From the NCBI RefSeq assembly GCF_005491205.1, contig NZ_CP028035.1, forward strand, positions 3,410,001 to 3,474,000: 64,000 nt of DNA, given 5' to 3'. The DNA comes from Nissabacter sp. SGAir0207 (GTDB lineage: Bacteria; Pseudomonadota; Gammaproteobacteria; Enterobacterales; Enterobacteriaceae). The notes below the pieces were generated by a model. That model was not told the origin of the DNA, made no database searches, and saw only the letters and a program-made list of their open reading frames with translations. The stretch's first letter is position 1. The number at the start of each line of letters is the position of its first letter. Both the position numbers and the translations under genes were made by a program. Positions 53,601-64,000 of the stretch are shown here, piece by piece.

Positions 53601-54436
53601 AGCTGGTGCGGCTGGCCGTCGATGTTCCAGCGCGCCTCACCCTGCTTCACCCGCAGGTCACCGCTGGCAATCTCGCCGTTCTGCACCTCCAGCCAGGCGG
53701 CCATGCTGATGTTGCCGGTTTGCAGGCCGGTGTTCTTGCGCAGCCAGCGGCTCAGCCACGGCTTGAGGTCAATGCCATCCGCCTGAAGGTAAAGTTTGCC
53801 GCGATCCAGCCGCCCTTCGCTGTCGCGCAGATCCATGCGCAACTGCACCACGCCATGCTGGCCGGTGAAGGTGGAGAGGCTGATCTGCCCTTCGGCGCGG
53901 TGGCGGTCGGCGCGGTTGAGCCAGGTAAGTTGCGGGACGTCAAATACCGCGCGCGGCCCGGAGGGGGTGAGGAAGGAGATGCGGCTGTTGCGCAGGTCGA
54001 AGTGATCCACCTGCTGGAGGAACAGGGTGCTGAGGGTGTCAGGCTCAATGGCGTTGCCCTGACGGTCACGGCCGCCCAGCGTGCTGTCGAAATCAAGCTT
54101 CAGGCCGTAGAGGGTGAGGTCACGGAACTGCCAGCGGCCATGCAGCAGCGACTGCCAGACATCCAGCGCCAGCGTGGCGCGATCCAGCTGCCAGGAGGCG
54201 TCCGGCAGGCGCGCGCTCAGCCCCTGCACCTCCAGCGTCGGGCCGAAGGTCTCCCAGCGGCCGGAGAGCGCGGCAATCTTGACCGGCACCCCGCTTACCG
54301 CCTCGATCTTCTCCAGCAGCTGTGGCCGGAAGGTGTCAAGCTTAGGCAGGATCAACCGTAGGCCACTGATCGACAACGCCACCGTCACAACGACCGTGGC
54401 GCAGGTGGTTAACAGTATTCCCGGCACTCGCCTCAC
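50624..54436 (-). CDS. yhdP: AsmA-like phospholipid transport protein YhdP
   Basis: 1270 residues, close to E. coli (1266). A single N-terminal membrane helix (about 4-28) is followed by a long periplasmic beta-rich groove of the AsmA/TamB/Vps13-like type and a DUF3971/AsmA_2 C-terminal region (MEAVIAPEISATVGVATAFVVNPVIGAAVFAASKVL). YhdP, TamB and YdbH together carry phospholipids to the outer membrane. The start is GTG at 54436 (MRRVPGILL), preceded by a perfect AAGGAG site six bases upstream; the longer ATG frame at 54481 is less likely. Confidence 0.96.
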   Translation of the reverse strand: MRRVPGILLTTCATVVVTVALSISGLRLILPKLDTFRPQLLEKIEAVSGVPVKIAALSGRWETFGPTLEVQGLSARLPDASWQLDRATLALDVWQSLLHGRWQFRDLTLYGLKLDFDSTLGGRDRQGNAIEPDTLSTLFLQQVDHFDLRNSRISFLTPSGPRAVFDVPQLTWLNRADRHRAEGQISLSTFTGQHGVVQLRMDLRDSEGRLDRGKLYLQADGIDLKPWLSRWLRKNTGLQTGNISMAAWLEVQNGEIASGDLRVKQGEARWNIDGQPHQLNVGELALQATRHGRGWLFTVPQVRLQTDGQPWPEGGVSALWLPENHDFLGPPQGEELRLRTRDVRIERLGPLLPALAFLSPNLLARWNDLKPSGHIDALALDIPLKQPDQTRFQARWHDVSWQHWKLVPGVNHFAGTLSGSVPQGRLDLDLNDSVLPYGEMFRAPLEVQRARGSLSWRSDSNGLELAGTGLNVQARSLWATGDFHYAQPAKGEPWLKILSGIRLYDAADAWRYFPEPLMGKGLVNYLSGAIQGGQVENATLVYAGDPGQFPYKRNQGQFQVYVPLRHSTFQFQPGWPALQDLAIDLNFVNDGLFMKAPHTMLGQVAGNNVAAAIPDYLKRKLLIDADIRGEGREVGNYFNQTPLKGSLGAALDQLQIGGEVNGRLHLDIPLDGQQVRASGEVALARNSLLIKPLNTTIADLSGTFHYDNGNLQSQPMNGVWFGQPLQVDFSTQEQPESMKIGVNLAGDWLPAKLPGLPEAAAEALGGHAAWKSQVGITLPHRGQAHYDVEATANLKEVSSHLPAPLAKEAGTPLALNLTAKGGLNGFVMGGRVGEKNAFNSRWMLGQGITLDRAAWRAGNQIPPLPPESRLHLDLPPLDGESWLALISPQQASGKGGTSLPRFTFPKQVSLTTPELAAGGQRWHEVSVESEQQLGGMLLRAKAKEADGTLKIAENAPWQADIRYLYYNPQFTEAGASAGGTATNPFSRNRISFRDWPALRLRCQSCWFYGQNVGRVEGDLTPGGDTLVLSHGLVDTGKLRLTVDGQWQQGAQSERTSLKSKLNGARVDDAASWFGLSTPVKEAPFDVAFDLHWQGAPWQPAVATLNGTLNTQFGKGEIADLGGGRAGQLLRLVSFDALLRKLQLDFSDTFGKGFYFDSAKATIWIKDGVLHTDDLLVDGLAADIAMNGQVDLVRRQIEMEAVIAPEISATVGVATAFVVNPVIGAAVFAASKVLAPLWNKISLIRYHISGNVDQPKINEVLRQPKAVKADE

Positions 54437-54548
54437 GTGTATCTCCTTGTTACCCCGCACCTGCGGCGGGATAGACATCAATTCAGTTTTACAGCCACGT
54501 GCGACGCAGAGGCAACAAAGGGGGCGGCCGCAGCCGCCGGGGGGCAGG

Positions 54549-56018
54549 TCACATCATGACCACATCAAATTGTTCCTGATTATAGAGCGGTTCGATCTGC
54601 ACCTTCACCTGTTTGCCGACGAAGATCTCCACCTCGGCCAGCGCGTGGGACTCTTCGCCCTTCAGCGCCTCGCCCACCGCCGGAGAGGCGTAGACCAGGA
54701 AGCGGTCAGCGTCATAGGCGTGGTGCACCCGCACGATTTCACGCAGGATCTCATAGCAGACGGTCTCCACGGTTTTCAGCGTGCCACGGCCGTGGCAGGT
54801 CGGGCACTCGCCGCACAGCACGTGCTCCACGCTCTCCCGCGTGCGCTTGCGGGTCATCTCCACCAGCCCCAGCTGCGAGAAGCCGTTGACGCTGGTCTTC
54901 ACCCGGTCTTTGCTCAGCGCCTGCTCCAGCGAGTGCAGCACCCGCCGGCGGTGATCCTCATTATTCATGTCAATGAAGTCGATGATAATGATGCCGCCGA
55001 GGTTGCGCAGCCGCAGTTGGCGGGCGATCGCCTGCGTCGCCTCCACGTTGGTGTTGAAGATGGTCTCATCCAGATTGCGGTGACCGACAAACGCCCCGGT
55101 GTTGATGTCGATGGTGGTCATCGCCTCGGTCTGGTCGATGATCAGGTAGCCGCCCGACTTCAGCTCCACCTTGCGCTCCAGCGCCCGCTGGATCTCGTTC
55201 TCCACGTCGTAGAGATCGAAGATCGGCTGCTTGCCGGTGTAGTGCTCCAGCTTGCTGGTCAGCTCCGGCATGTACTCGGCGGTGAACTCCATCAGCAGAT
55301 CGTAGGTCAGGCGTGAGTCCACGCGGATGCGATCCAGCGCCGCACCGGCAAAGTCACGCAGGATGCGTTGCGCCAGCGCCACCTCGCCGTAGAGTTTGCA
55401 CTTGGTGATGTTGCGTTTTTTGCGCTCGGTGACCTTAGTCCACAAGCGCTTGAGGAAGGCGGCATCCTGCTTTAGCTCCTCCTCGCCGACGCCCTCGGCG
55501 GCAGTGCGAATGATGAAGCCGCCCTGATCGTCGCAGTAGGCGGCAACAATCTTCTTCAGCCGGTTGCGCTCCGCCTCGCTCTCAATGCGCTGGGAGACGC
55601 CGACGTGCGCCGCGCCCGGCATGAAGACCAGATAGCGGGATGGCAGGGTGATGTCAGTGGTGAGGCGCGCGCCCTTGGTGCCGAGCGGATCTTTCACCAC
55701 CTGCACCATCAGGTCTTGCCCCTGACGCACCAGCTCGGCGATGTCACGCACATGGAAATTTTTCCGCTCATCGCCCGCCACGCACTCGGTGTGCGGCATG
55801 ATGTCGGAGGCGTGCAGGAAGGCCGCCTTGTCGAGGCCGATGTCCACGAAGGCCGCCTGCATTCCCGGCAGGACGCGGCTGACGCGCCCCTTATAGATGT
55901 TGCCAGCGATGCCGCGCTTGGCCTCGCGCTCAATATGAATCTCTTGCAGCGTCCCGCCGTCGATATAGGCGACGCGGGTTTCGGATGGCGTAATGTTTAC
56001 CAGCAATTCAGCGGTCAT
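54549..56018 (-). CDS. rng: Ribonuclease G
   Basis: 489 residues, the E. coli length. An S1-like domain ([31 protein letters not shown]) is followed by the 5'-sensor and DNase I-like catalytic domain with acidic metal ligands in TTIDINTG and [15 protein letters not shown]. The zinc-link motif is CPTCHGRG. RNase G matures 16S rRNA 5' ends and degrades some mRNAs. ATG 56018 overlaps the maf end by 11 bases. Confidence 0.98.
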   Translation of the reverse strand: MTAELLVNITPSETRVAYIDGGTLQEIHIEREAKRGIAGNIYKGRVSRVLPGMQAAFVDIGLDKAAFLHASDIMPHTECVAGDERKNFHVRDIAELVRQGQDLMVQVVKDPLGTKGARLTTDITLPSRYLVFMPGAAHVGVSQRIESEAERNRLKKIVAAYCDDQGGFIIRTAAEGVGEEELKQDAAFLKRLWTKVTERKKRNITKCKLYGEVALAQRILRDFAGAALDRIRVDSRLTYDLLMEFTAEYMPELTSKLEHYTGKQPIFDLYDVENEIQRALERKVELKSGGYLIIDQTEAMTTIDINTGAFVGHRNLDETIFNTNVEATQAIARQLRLRNLGGIIIIDFIDMNNEDHRRRVLHSLEQALSKDRVKTSVNGFSQLGLVEMTRKRTRESVEHVLCGECPTCHGRGTLKTVETVCYEILREIVRVHHAYDADRFLVYASPAVGEALKGEESHALAEVEIFVGKQVKVQIEPLYNQEQFDVVMM

Positions 56019-56601
56019 GGTCTCTCCTTACCTTGCGGACTGCCATAAACTGGCCGTACAGCTCCTGTGTCTCCACCAGCGGCAGGCCCACCACCGCCGG
56101 ATAACTGCCGCGAATCTCGCGGACAAAGCAACCGCCTTTTCCTTGGATGCCATAGGCGCCCGCCTTGTCCATCGGCTCGCCGCTGGCAATGTAACGCTGG
56201 ATCTCCTCATCGGTGACCACCCGGAAGGTGACCTCCGTGACCACCAGCGCACAGAGCAGATCCTCGCGGTCGGCGAAGGCCACCGCGGTCATCACCTGGT
56301 GCCGCTTGCCGGAGAGCGCATGCAGCATCTGCGCGGCATGGGCGGCATCCCGCGGCTTCTCCAGCACCTGGTTATCCAATACCACGATAGTATCAGAACC
56401 GAGCACCGGCAAATCCTGCGGTGCGACAGCCACGCCAGCGCGTGCTTTATCCTGCGCCAGCCGACGCACGTAGCCCTCGGGCGTTTCGTAGGGGTGGCGC
56501 ACCTCCTCCACCTCCGCGCTCAGGCGCTCGAAAGGGATCTCCAGCAGGGAAAGCAGTTCATACCGCCGCGGTGAGGCGGAGGCCAGATAGAGTGAAGTCA
56601 T
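56008..56601 (-). CDS. yhdE: Maf-type dTTP/UTP pyrophosphatase (YhdE)
   Basis: 197 residues. The Maf signature [10 protein letters not shown] is at the N-terminus, followed by the acidic residues in [20 protein letters not shown] and the [12 protein letters not shown] loop. It hydrolyses dTTP, UTP and some modified pyrimidine nucleotides, preventing misincorporation. It lies 8 bases downstream of mreD. Confidence 0.95.
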   Translation of the reverse strand: MTSLYLASASPRRYELLSLLEIPFERLSAEVEEVRHPYETPEGYVRRLAQDKARAGVAVAPQDLPVLGSDTIVVLDNQVLEKPRDAAHAAQMLHALSGKRHQVMTAVAFADREDLLCALVVTEVTFRVVTDEEIQRYIASGEPMDKAGAYGIQGKGGCFVREIRGSYPAVVGLPLVETQELYGQFMAVRKVRRDHDR

Positions 56602-56609
56602 GTCGCTCC

Positions 56610-57098
56610 TTATTGCACGGCAAATTTGCGGCGGATCTTACGCATCAACAGGAACAGCCACGGCCACAATATGCCGTCTACCACACTACTCCAGAATCCT
56701 TCCGGCCGGAATGAGACGTTTATCACCAAAAATTCCGCCCAGAACACCATCACGTGCATCGCCAGCGACAGCAGCATCACAATCAGCGCCTGTTGCCAGA
56801 GCGCCATATTGCGGAACAGTTGGAACTTGAACGCCACCAGATAGGCGATGATGCCCAGCGCCAGCGCCCGCACCCCGAGGGTGGAGCCAAGGATCAGGTC
56901 AATCACCAGCCCAAGGATAAAGCCCGTGCCGACGTTGACCCGGTGCGGCAGCGCCATCACCCAGTAGATCAAAATCAGCGTCAGCCATGAGGGCCGGAAC
57001 ATGTAGATCTGCTCCGGCCACGGCATGATTTGCAGCAGCATGGCGACAAAGAACGAGATCCAGATGATCCAGCGCCCGTGGCTGCGGTAACGGTTCAT
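56610..57098 (-). CDS. mreD: Rod shape-determining protein MreD
   Basis: 162 residues, five to six membrane helices ([22 protein letters not shown] at the start). It is part of the Rod complex with MreC, RodA and PBP2. The ATG overlaps the mreC stop by 4 bases. Confidence 0.96.
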   Translation of the reverse strand: MNRYRSHGRWIIWISFFVAMLLQIMPWPEQIYMFRPSWLTLILIYWVMALPHRVNVGTGFILGLVIDLILGSTLGVRALALGIIAYLVAFKFQLFRNMALWQQALIVMLLSLAMHVMVFWAEFLVINVSFRPEGFWSSVVDGILWPWLFLLMRKIRRKFAVQ

Positions 57099-58087
57099 GG
57101 CCGTGCCCCCGTGGACGGCGCGGTGCCCGTGGCGGGCTGCGCGGCAGCCGGGGCTGGCGGCCCGGCTACCTCACCGGGACGCGGCAACACCTGCGGCATC
57201 ATCTGCGTCAGGCGCTCATTGGCGACACGGTGCACCTCCTCCGGGGAGAGTGGCAGGTCGCCATTGCGATCTGAGCCCCAGAGCAGCAGCAGGTAGCGCA
57301 GGCGTTGCAGGCCAGCGGTGGGCCGTGCCTGAATCACCGTGTAGGCGCGCTGGTTATCGACCTTCACCGAAGAGACCACCGCCACCGGGTAACCCTCAGG
57401 GAAGCGGCCGCCAAGGCCGGAGGTGACCAGCACGTCGCCGACGCGGATGTCGGTGTTGCTCGGCAGGTGCTCCAGTTGCAGGTCATCGGCGCAGCCGCTG
57501 CCAGCGGCAATCACGCGAATGTCATTACGCAGCACCTGGATTGGCAGCGCGTGCGAGGCGTCGCAGATCAGCAGCACGCGGCTGGTGAACTTGGCAACGG
57601 CCACCACCTGCCCCACCACGCCCTTGTCGCTGATCACCGGCTGGCCCTCGTAGACGCCGTTGTCCGCGCCCTTGTCGATCACCACCTGGTCGCTGTAGGG
57701 GTCGGTGCCGGTCGAAATCACCTGCGTCACCATCTTCTGCTCATCCTGACGCAGCGGCGAGCCAAGCAGCTCGCGCAGGCGGGCGTTCTCCTGCTTGAAC
57801 TGGCCGAGCAGCAGCAGGTCGCTGTTTTTCAGCAGCAACTCCTGACGCAGCGCACGGTTCTCCAGCTCCAGTTGCTGGCGGGTAGCCAGGGTATCGGAGA
57901 CGCTGTCCAGCAGTTTACGCGGGCCATTGGAGAGGAAGTAGAAGGGGCTGACGGCCGTATCCATATAGGTACGGATCTTCATGAAAGTACCGAGGCGGCT
58001 GTCGGCAATGATCAGGGCGATCGCCGCGACAATCGCCAGAAAGAGACGTAATTGCAGGGAAGGCCCCCTGCTAAAAATCGGCTTCAT
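57095..58087 (-). CDS. mreC: Rod shape-determining protein MreC
   Basis: 330 residues, shorter than E. coli MreC (367) mainly in the variable C-terminal tail, which here is rich in Ala and Pro. A membrane helix (about 10-28) and a coiled coil (70-110) precede the beta-barrel pair that contacts PBP2. It lies 172 bases downstream of mreB. Confidence 0.96.
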   Translation of the reverse strand: MKPIFSRGPSLQLRLFLAIVAAIALIIADSRLGTFMKIRTYMDTAVSPFYFLSNGPRKLLDSVSDTLATRQQLELENRALRQELLLKNSDLLLLGQFKQENARLRELLGSPLRQDEQKMVTQVISTGTDPYSDQVVIDKGADNGVYEGQPVISDKGVVGQVVAVAKFTSRVLLICDASHALPIQVLRNDIRVIAAGSGCADDLQLEHLPSNTDIRVGDVLVTSGLGGRFPEGYPVAVVSSVKVDNQRAYTVIQARPTAGLQRLRYLLLLWGSDRNGDLPLSPEEVHRVANERLTQMMPQVLPRPGEVAGPPAPAAAQPATGTAPSTGARP

Positions 58088-58178
58088 AAATTATGCGGGT
58101 TCCTCGACAACAGAAGGGGTTAGCCACACGGCGTGAAAGCCGTTCACGCACAGGAATACAGGGTAATCGGGCAGGTCG

Positions 58179-58200
58179 GCGCGCCCTGGCGGGCGCGCCT
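58179..58200 (-). other. GC hairpin between mreB and mreC
   Basis: The 9-bp stem ggcgcgccc / gggcgcgcc has loop tggc and no T run. In E. coli most transcripts stop after mreB and a minority continue into mreCD; this hairpin could serve the same purpose. Confidence 0.45.
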
Positions 58201-58259
58201 CATTCACTGCACGGCTGTTCGTGTCGCATTGCCCTTCCCGGGGCTGATGACTGCGCGGA

Positions 58260-59632
<1,373 letters not shown>

Positions 59633-61558
59633 CTACCAGTTGAACGAATATTTTTTGTTGCTTCTTTCGACAAGCTCTGGCCGCGCGAAATAATCGCCCT
59701 GCCCGCCGTGGATCCCCTTGTCGAGCAGCGTTTGCCACTCCTCCACCGTCCTGACGCCCGCGGCAAACAGCCGCACCTGGGTGCCGGCGCAGGCATCCGC
59801 CAGACTCTGCACAAACAGTTGGTTCTCCACCCGCCGATCGATGCTGCGCACCAGCCCAGGGTGGAGCTTCACCAGCTCAATCGGCAGGGTCTTGATGTAG
59901 GCGGTGCTGACCACCGTCAGGCCCGCCTGCGCCACCGCGATCCGGCAGCCCAGCCCACGCAGCAGGCGCAGCACCGGACGCAACCGGTCGATGTGTTGAC
60001 AGAGATCCGCCTCCGCAAGTTCAATCAATATGCGCTGGCGCTGGCTTTTTTCACATTGCAGCAGGGTGTCACGCAGCCACTGCCGGAAGGCGCGCTGCAA
60101 CAGGGCGTCCACCGTCAACGGGCAGGCCAGCGTCTCCTCCGGCCACTCCGCCAGCAGCGGCAGGATCTGGCCAAGGGTGTGGCGGTCATAGCTTTGGGCC
60201 AGCCCAAACAGCATGGCATAGGGGAGGAACTCCGCCGCCAGCAGCTCCTGCTCGCCATCAAAGATGCGCCGCAAAATCTCGATGTGGTGGCGCTGGCCGT
60301 CACGCGCCAGCGCCGGTTTGTAGTAGAGGCGCAGGCCATCGCGCGCCAGCACGCTCTCCAGCAGCGTGCGCCACTTGACGCTGCCGCGGCCGCGCTCCGG
60401 CACCCGGTCATCATGCACGATCCAGCCATTGCTGCCCTGTAGCGAGGCGAGCCGCGCCGCCTGCCCGGCGTTGTCCATCACCTCTTCCGCCGACTGGCCG
60501 AAGCGGTAGACGCTGATGCCAATATAGAGCAGCGCGTCGCGATCGATGGCCGGGTGGGTCGGCAGCACGCCCACCGCGTTTGCCAGCTGTGCCGCCATCA
60601 CCTCTCCCTCCTTCAGCGTGCTGTGCGGCAAGAGCACCGCGAAATCACTGCGGAAGTAGCGCGCCAGCAGCGCCGAGGGGAAGCGCATCACGAAGGTGGA
60701 GAGCAGGTTGACCACCGCGTTCAGCAGATCCTGCGCCTGCGGTTGGCCATGCACGTCACGTAGGGTGTCGAAATCGGGCAGGCGGATCACCATCACCACG
60801 CCGTGCGCCCCCTCATCCTCCAGCTGGGTGGTGAGCTGGTTATCAAAGAAGATGCGGTTATTGAGGCCGGTGGAGGCATCCTGCGCCGCGAAGGCGCGGA
60901 TCAGGGTGTCCACCCGGCTGCGCGCCTCCTGGGCATCGCGCAGTTCACGCAGCAGGCGGTCGAGCGCGCCACTTACCACCGGCGGCCACTCCTGCATGTT
61001 GCCCTGCATCACACTGTCGCGCTCGCCGCGCAGGATCTGCCGCGCCCGCGTCTCCAGCAGCTCATAGCCGCGGATCTGTCGGCTCAGCCAGCGGTAACTG
61101 ACCAGCAGCACGCCTATCATGGCGATGATCGCCAGACTCACCGGCAGCGACGTTTGCAGCGAGTGGGTGAAGTTGGCGAAGGGATCGGGATAGGTCATTT
61201 GCAGGGTGGAACCGGGGTGCTGCATCAGCGGCACCTTCGCTACCCGCCAGGCATAGTTGGCCGGTGGGTGACGGCGGTCGGGCGGCAGTGCCAGGTGGTA
61301 GTAGACGTGGCCGCCGTTGATCACGCTTACCTCGCTCACCCCGACGGTACGCATCGCCAGCGGCAGCCAGTTGGGCACTGAGCCGGGCGGCTGGGTCAAC
61401 AGCCCCTGATCAAAGGTGGTGGCAAACGACTGGAGATGCGACTGCATACGCTGCTGGCTGAGGGTGAAAAAACTAAACGCGCTTCCCAGCAGCATCAGCA
61501 ACATTGCCAAGGCCACCAACAGCGTAATGAAAGCGGAAAGTTTGGTTGTGAATCGCAT
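59633..61558 (-). CDS. csrD: RNase E specificity factor CsrD (degenerate GGDEF-EAL protein)
   Basis: 641 residues from ATG 61558 (MRFTTKLSAFITLL). Two membrane helices (about 8-30 and 135-155) flank a periplasmic sensor part, followed by a HAMP-like region, a GGDEF domain with the degenerate site RSDF instead of GGDEF, and an EAL domain lacking the EAL signature. This matches CsrD, which does not metabolise c-di-GMP but directs RNase E to the sRNAs CsrB and CsrC. The longer in-frame start at 61708 adds 50 residues absent from the family. Confidence 0.95.
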   Translation of the reverse strand: MRFTTKLSAFITLLVALAMLLMLLGSAFSFFTLSQQRMQSHLQSFATTFDQGLLTQPPGSVPNWLPLAMRTVGVSEVSVINGGHVYYHLALPPDRRHPPANYAWRVAKVPLMQHPGSTLQMTYPDPFANFTHSLQTSLPVSLAIIAMIGVLLVSYRWLSRQIRGYELLETRARQILRGERDSVMQGNMQEWPPVVSGALDRLLRELRDAQEARSRVDTLIRAFAAQDASTGLNNRIFFDNQLTTQLEDEGAHGVVMVIRLPDFDTLRDVHGQPQAQDLLNAVVNLLSTFVMRFPSALLARYFRSDFAVLLPHSTLKEGEVMAAQLANAVGVLPTHPAIDRDALLYIGISVYRFGQSAEEVMDNAGQAARLASLQGSNGWIVHDDRVPERGRGSVKWRTLLESVLARDGLRLYYKPALARDGQRHHIEILRRIFDGEQELLAAEFLPYAMLFGLAQSYDRHTLGQILPLLAEWPEETLACPLTVDALLQRAFRQWLRDTLLQCEKSQRQRILIELAEADLCQHIDRLRPVLRLLRGLGCRIAVAQAGLTVVSTAYIKTLPIELVKLHPGLVRSIDRRVENQLFVQSLADACAGTQVRLFAAGVRTVEEWQTLLDKGIHGGQGDYFARPELVERSNKKYSFNW

Positions 61559-61789
61559 CCCTGAGCCTTGCGTACCGTGGTTAAGTGGAAGGGCAGTCCC
61601 CCTGCGGGCCGCTACTATAAAATAAAACAGGTTCCGGAACGTATGAAAAGAGACCGTTTGCGAGGCCTCTCCCAAAGTGGGGCGGTACGCTTTTTTGTCC
61701 TGCCTCATGCTGCCCGGCAGATAAAGCGTTTATATTCATAAAGAGACAACTTATTTGGCTAAAAATTCATCTTTATTATGAGAGGTGGT

Positions 61790-62764
61790 ATGAAAGCGCT
61801 TTTGCTTGAGCAGCAAGGAACCCCAGCCCGCGTGCAGGAGATTGACGCCGCACGCCTGCCTGAGGGCGACGTCACGGTGCAGGTGGCATGGTCTGGCCTG
61901 AACTATAAGGATGCGTTGGCCATCACCGGCAAAGGCAAGATTGTGCGCAACTTCCCGATGGTGCCGGGGATCGACTTCGCTGGCACGGTGCGGGAGAGCC
62001 GCGACAGCCGTTTCCGCGCGGGCCAGCAGGTGGTGCTGACCGGCTGGGGCGTGGGCGAGAACCATTGGGGCGGGCTGGCCGAGCAGGCACGGGTGAAAGC
62101 GGATTGGTTGGTGGCGCTGCCGCCGACGCTGGAGGCGCGCCAGAGCATGATCATCGGCACCGCCGGCCTGACCGCCATGCTCTGCGTGATGGCGCTTGAG
62201 GAGGGCGGCGTCACGCCGGAGAGCGGCGAGGTGCTGGTTACCGGGGCCAGCGGCGGCGTCGGCAGCACGGCGGTGGCGCTGCTGGCGCAGCTCGGCTATC
62301 AAGTGACGGCGGTCAGCGGCCGTACCAGCACCCACGACTACCTGCGCGAACTGGGGGCCAGCCACATCCTGCCGCGTGAGACATTCTTTGAGGCGGCCCG
62401 CCCGCTGGAGAGCCAGCGCTGGGCTGGCGCGATTGACACCGTGGGCGACCGCCTGCTGGCCAGCGTGCTGGCGCAGATGAACTATAACGGCGTGGTCGCC
62501 GCCTGCGGTCTGGCGGGCGGCTACCTGCTGCCCACTACCGTCATGCCCTTCATCTTGCGCAATGTGCGCTTGCAGGGCATTGACTCGGTGCGCGCGCCGT
62601 TGCACCGTCGCCAAACCGCTTGGGAGCGGTTGGCCAGCATCCTGCCAGCGCGCTTCTACCAGCAGGCCGCCACCGAGATCGATCTGGAAGCCGTGCCGGA
62701 GGCGGCGACGGCGCTGATGGAGAACCGCATCACCGGCCGTACGCTGGTGCGAATCGGCGGCTAA
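61790..62764 (+). CDS. acuI: Acrylyl-CoA reductase AcuI (YhdH)
   Basis: 324 residues, medium-chain dehydrogenase/reductase without zinc. NADPH motif GASGGVGSTAVALLAQLGYQV, then the NYKDALAITGKGKI substrate region. E. coli AcuI reduces toxic acrylyl-CoA to propionyl-CoA. The start at ATG 61790 (MKALLLEQQG) has a gagaggtgg site. It is divergent from csrD, as in E. coli. Confidence 0.95.
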   Translation: MKALLLEQQGTPARVQEIDAARLPEGDVTVQVAWSGLNYKDALAITGKGKIVRNFPMVPGIDFAGTVRESRDSRFRAGQQVVLTGWGVGENHWGGLAEQARVKADWLVALPPTLEARQSMIIGTAGLTAMLCVMALEEGGVTPESGEVLVTGASGGVGSTAVALLAQLGYQVTAVSGRTSTHDYLRELGASHILPRETFFEAARPLESQRWAGAIDTVGDRLLASVLAQMNYNGVVAACGLAGGYLLPTTVMPFILRNVRLQGIDSVRAPLHRRQTAWERLASILPARFYQQAATEIDLEAVPEAATALMENRITGRTLVRIGG

Positions 62765-62825
62765 AGGGTCACATCAGGCACAAAGTTGTAACAAATGCGC
62801 GGACACCGCTCGCGGAAACCCCCCA

Positions 62826-62855
62826 AAAGGCGATAATTTAGAGGTTATCGCCTTT
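62826..62855 (+). other. 11-bp hairpin just upstream of msrP
   Basis: The perfect stem aaaggcgataa / ttatcgccttt has loop tttagagg and ends 14 bases before the msrP ATG. It may end acuI transcripts weakly (only TTT follows) or modulate msrP translation. Confidence 0.5.
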
Positions 62856-62869
62856 CGCTGGAGATTCAG

Positions 62870-63874
62870 ATGAGTAAGTCACGCAAGTTGACCGAAGCCG
62901 ACGTCACGCCGGAACAGGTCTTTATGATGGGTCGCCGCCGGGTGATGCAGGCACTGGGCATCTCTGCCGCCACGCTGGCCCTGCCCTCCGCCGCCCGCGC
63001 CGATCTGCTCTCCTGGCTGAAGGGCAGCGAGCCAGCCAAGGCACCGGCCGGCAAGCCCCTCACCTTTACCAAGCCGCCCGCCTACCAGCCGGACTGGCCG
63101 CTGACGCCAGAGGACAAGGTCACCGGCTACAACAACTTCTATGAGTTTGGCCTCGACAAGGCTGATCCGGCCGCCAATGCGGGCACGCTGCCCACCGCTG
63201 ATTGGAAGATCCGCATCGAGGGCGAGGTGGCGAAACCCATGACCCTCGGCATGGATGACCTGCTCAAGCGCTTCCCGCTCGAGCAGCGCATCTACCGTAT
63301 GCGCTGCGTTGAGGCATGGTCGATGGTGGTGCCGTGGGTCGGCTTCGAGCTGGGCAAGCTGATCAAGCTGGCGGAGCCGACCAGCAACGCGCGCTACGTC
63401 GCCTTCCAGACGCTCTATGACCCGGAGCACATGCCCGGCCAGCGCGATCGCTTTGTCGGCGGCGGCCTCGACTACCCCTACGTCGAGGGGCTGCGGCTGG
63501 ATGAGGCGATGCACCCGCTGGCGCTGATGACGGTCGGCGTCTACGGCAAGGAGCTGCCGCCGCAGAACGGCGCGCCGATCCGGCTGATTACGCCGTGGAA
63601 GTATGGCTTCAAGGGCATCAAGTCGATTGTCACCCTGCGCCTGACCAAGGAGCAGCCGCCCACCACCTGGAACCTCTCCGCCCCCAATGAGTATGGCTTT
63701 TACGCCAACGTCAACCCGCACGTTGACCACCCGCGCTGGTCGCAGGCCACCGAGCGCGTGATTGGTTCGGGCGGCATTCTGGACGTGAAGCGCCAGCCCA
63801 CCCTGCTGTTCAATGGCTACGGCGATCAGGTGGCCTCGCTCTACCGCGGCATGGATTTGAGGGAGAATTTCTAA
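62870..63874 (+). CDS. msrP: Periplasmic methionine sulfoxide reductase catalytic subunit MsrP
   Basis: 334 residues, the E. coli length. The N-terminus has a twin-arginine signal ([26 protein letters not shown]). The molybdopterin domain carries the Mo-ligating C146 in [10 protein letters not shown]. MsrP repairs oxidised methionines in periplasmic proteins with electrons from MsrQ. The ribosome site is ctGGAGattcag. msrQ follows immediately. Confidence 0.97.
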   Translation: MSKSRKLTEADVTPEQVFMMGRRRVMQALGISAATLALPSAARADLLSWLKGSEPAKAPAGKPLTFTKPPAYQPDWPLTPEDKVTGYNNFYEFGLDKADPAANAGTLPTADWKIRIEGEVAKPMTLGMDDLLKRFPLEQRIYRMRCVEAWSMVVPWVGFELGKLIKLAEPTSNARYVAFQTLYDPEHMPGQRDRFVGGGLDYPYVEGLRLDEAMHPLALMTVGVYGKELPPQNGAPIRLITPWKYGFKGIKSIVTLRLTKEQPPTTWNLSAPNEYGFYANVNPHVDHPRWSQATERVIGSGGILDVKRQPTLLFNGYGDQVASLYRGMDLRENF

Positions 63875-64000
63875 GTGAAGCGACTGAGCCTGAAACAGGT
63901 CACCGGCCTGAAGGTGCTGCTCCACCTCGCCGCGTTCCTGCCGCTGGTGTGGCTGGTCTGGTCGGTGAGTCAGGGCGGGTTTAGCGCCGATCCGGCGAAA
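63875..64000 (+). CDS. msrQ: Haem-binding membrane subunit MsrQ (N-terminal part)
   Basis: The gene is cut by the window end; 42 codons are visible. It starts with GTG directly after the msrP TAA and reads [24 protein letters not shown], the first membrane helix of MsrQ. MsrQ is the haem b membrane partner that passes electrons from the quinone pool to MsrP. Confidence 0.93.
   Translation, partial: MKRLSLKQVTGLKVLLHLAAFLPLVWLVWSVSQGGFSADPAK

Noticed and set aside
52643..54361. A 572-codon frame antisense to yhdP
   Set aside because: It lies wholly inside a recognised gene, is low in complexity (Ala, Arg, Gln, Leu) and has no ribosome site or homology.

Overview
The window is GC-rich chromosomal DNA from a member of the Enterobacterales, most likely a Yersiniaceae relative near Serratia. 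Almost every gene has a clear E. coli counterpart. The order differs from E. coli: degS is followed directly by murA-ibaG-mla-lpt-rpoN-npr, and pmbA and darP lie between npr and the aae/tldD block. As I recall, this is the Yersinia/Serratia arrangement. No rRNA, tRNA, insertion sequence, prophage or CRISPR array was seen.

Layout. 1-6073: end of diaA, dolP, mtgA, a strongly diverged elbB, the sRNA ArcZ, arcB and yhcC. 6074-12651: a long regulatory gap, then gltBD (glutamate synthase). 12749-15059: sspBA and rpsI-rplM. 15306-19772: zapE and zapG (division and envelope growth), then the periplasmic proteases degQ and degS. 19828-24635: murA, ibaG and the mlaFEDCB lipid transport operon. 24918-32846: yrbG-kdsD-kdsC-lptC-lptA-lptB (Kdo and LPS export), rpoN, hpf and the nitrogen PTS group ptsN-rapZ-npr. 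32850-40355: an accessory minus-strand operon of nine genes. 40540-50557: pmbA, darP, an orphan barstar, a succinate-semialdehyde dehydrogenase, aaeXAB/aaeR and tldD. 50624-64000: yhdP, rng, maf, mreDCB, csrD, acuI, msrP and the start of msrQ.

The accessory operon is the most interesting part. Its promoter-proximal genes are a stand-alone PRD protein, a glycine-rich protein with an SFCGS motif, a DUF4312 protein and two membrane proteins (DUF4311, DUF4310). It then encodes an amidohydrolase, a PLP enzyme like DgaE, a KDGP aldolase like DgaF, and a regulator with HTH, Mga, PRD, EIIB and EIIA modules. The enzymes suggest uptake and breakdown of an N-acylated 2-amino-2-deoxy sugar acid to pyruvate and glyceraldehyde-3-phosphate. 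The uptake part looks like an uncharacterised permease with PTS-type control. The same family set is known as an uncharacterised conserved cluster in Enterococcus and Aeromonas.

Two genes, murA and the operon regulator, each lack one base inside a G run of the coding strand. murA is essential, so at least that one is probably a sequence error. The elbB-position gene is AT-rich and lacks the family's nucleophilic cysteine. Large open frames antisense to gltB, arcB, aaeB and yhdP are by-products of GC-rich codon use.
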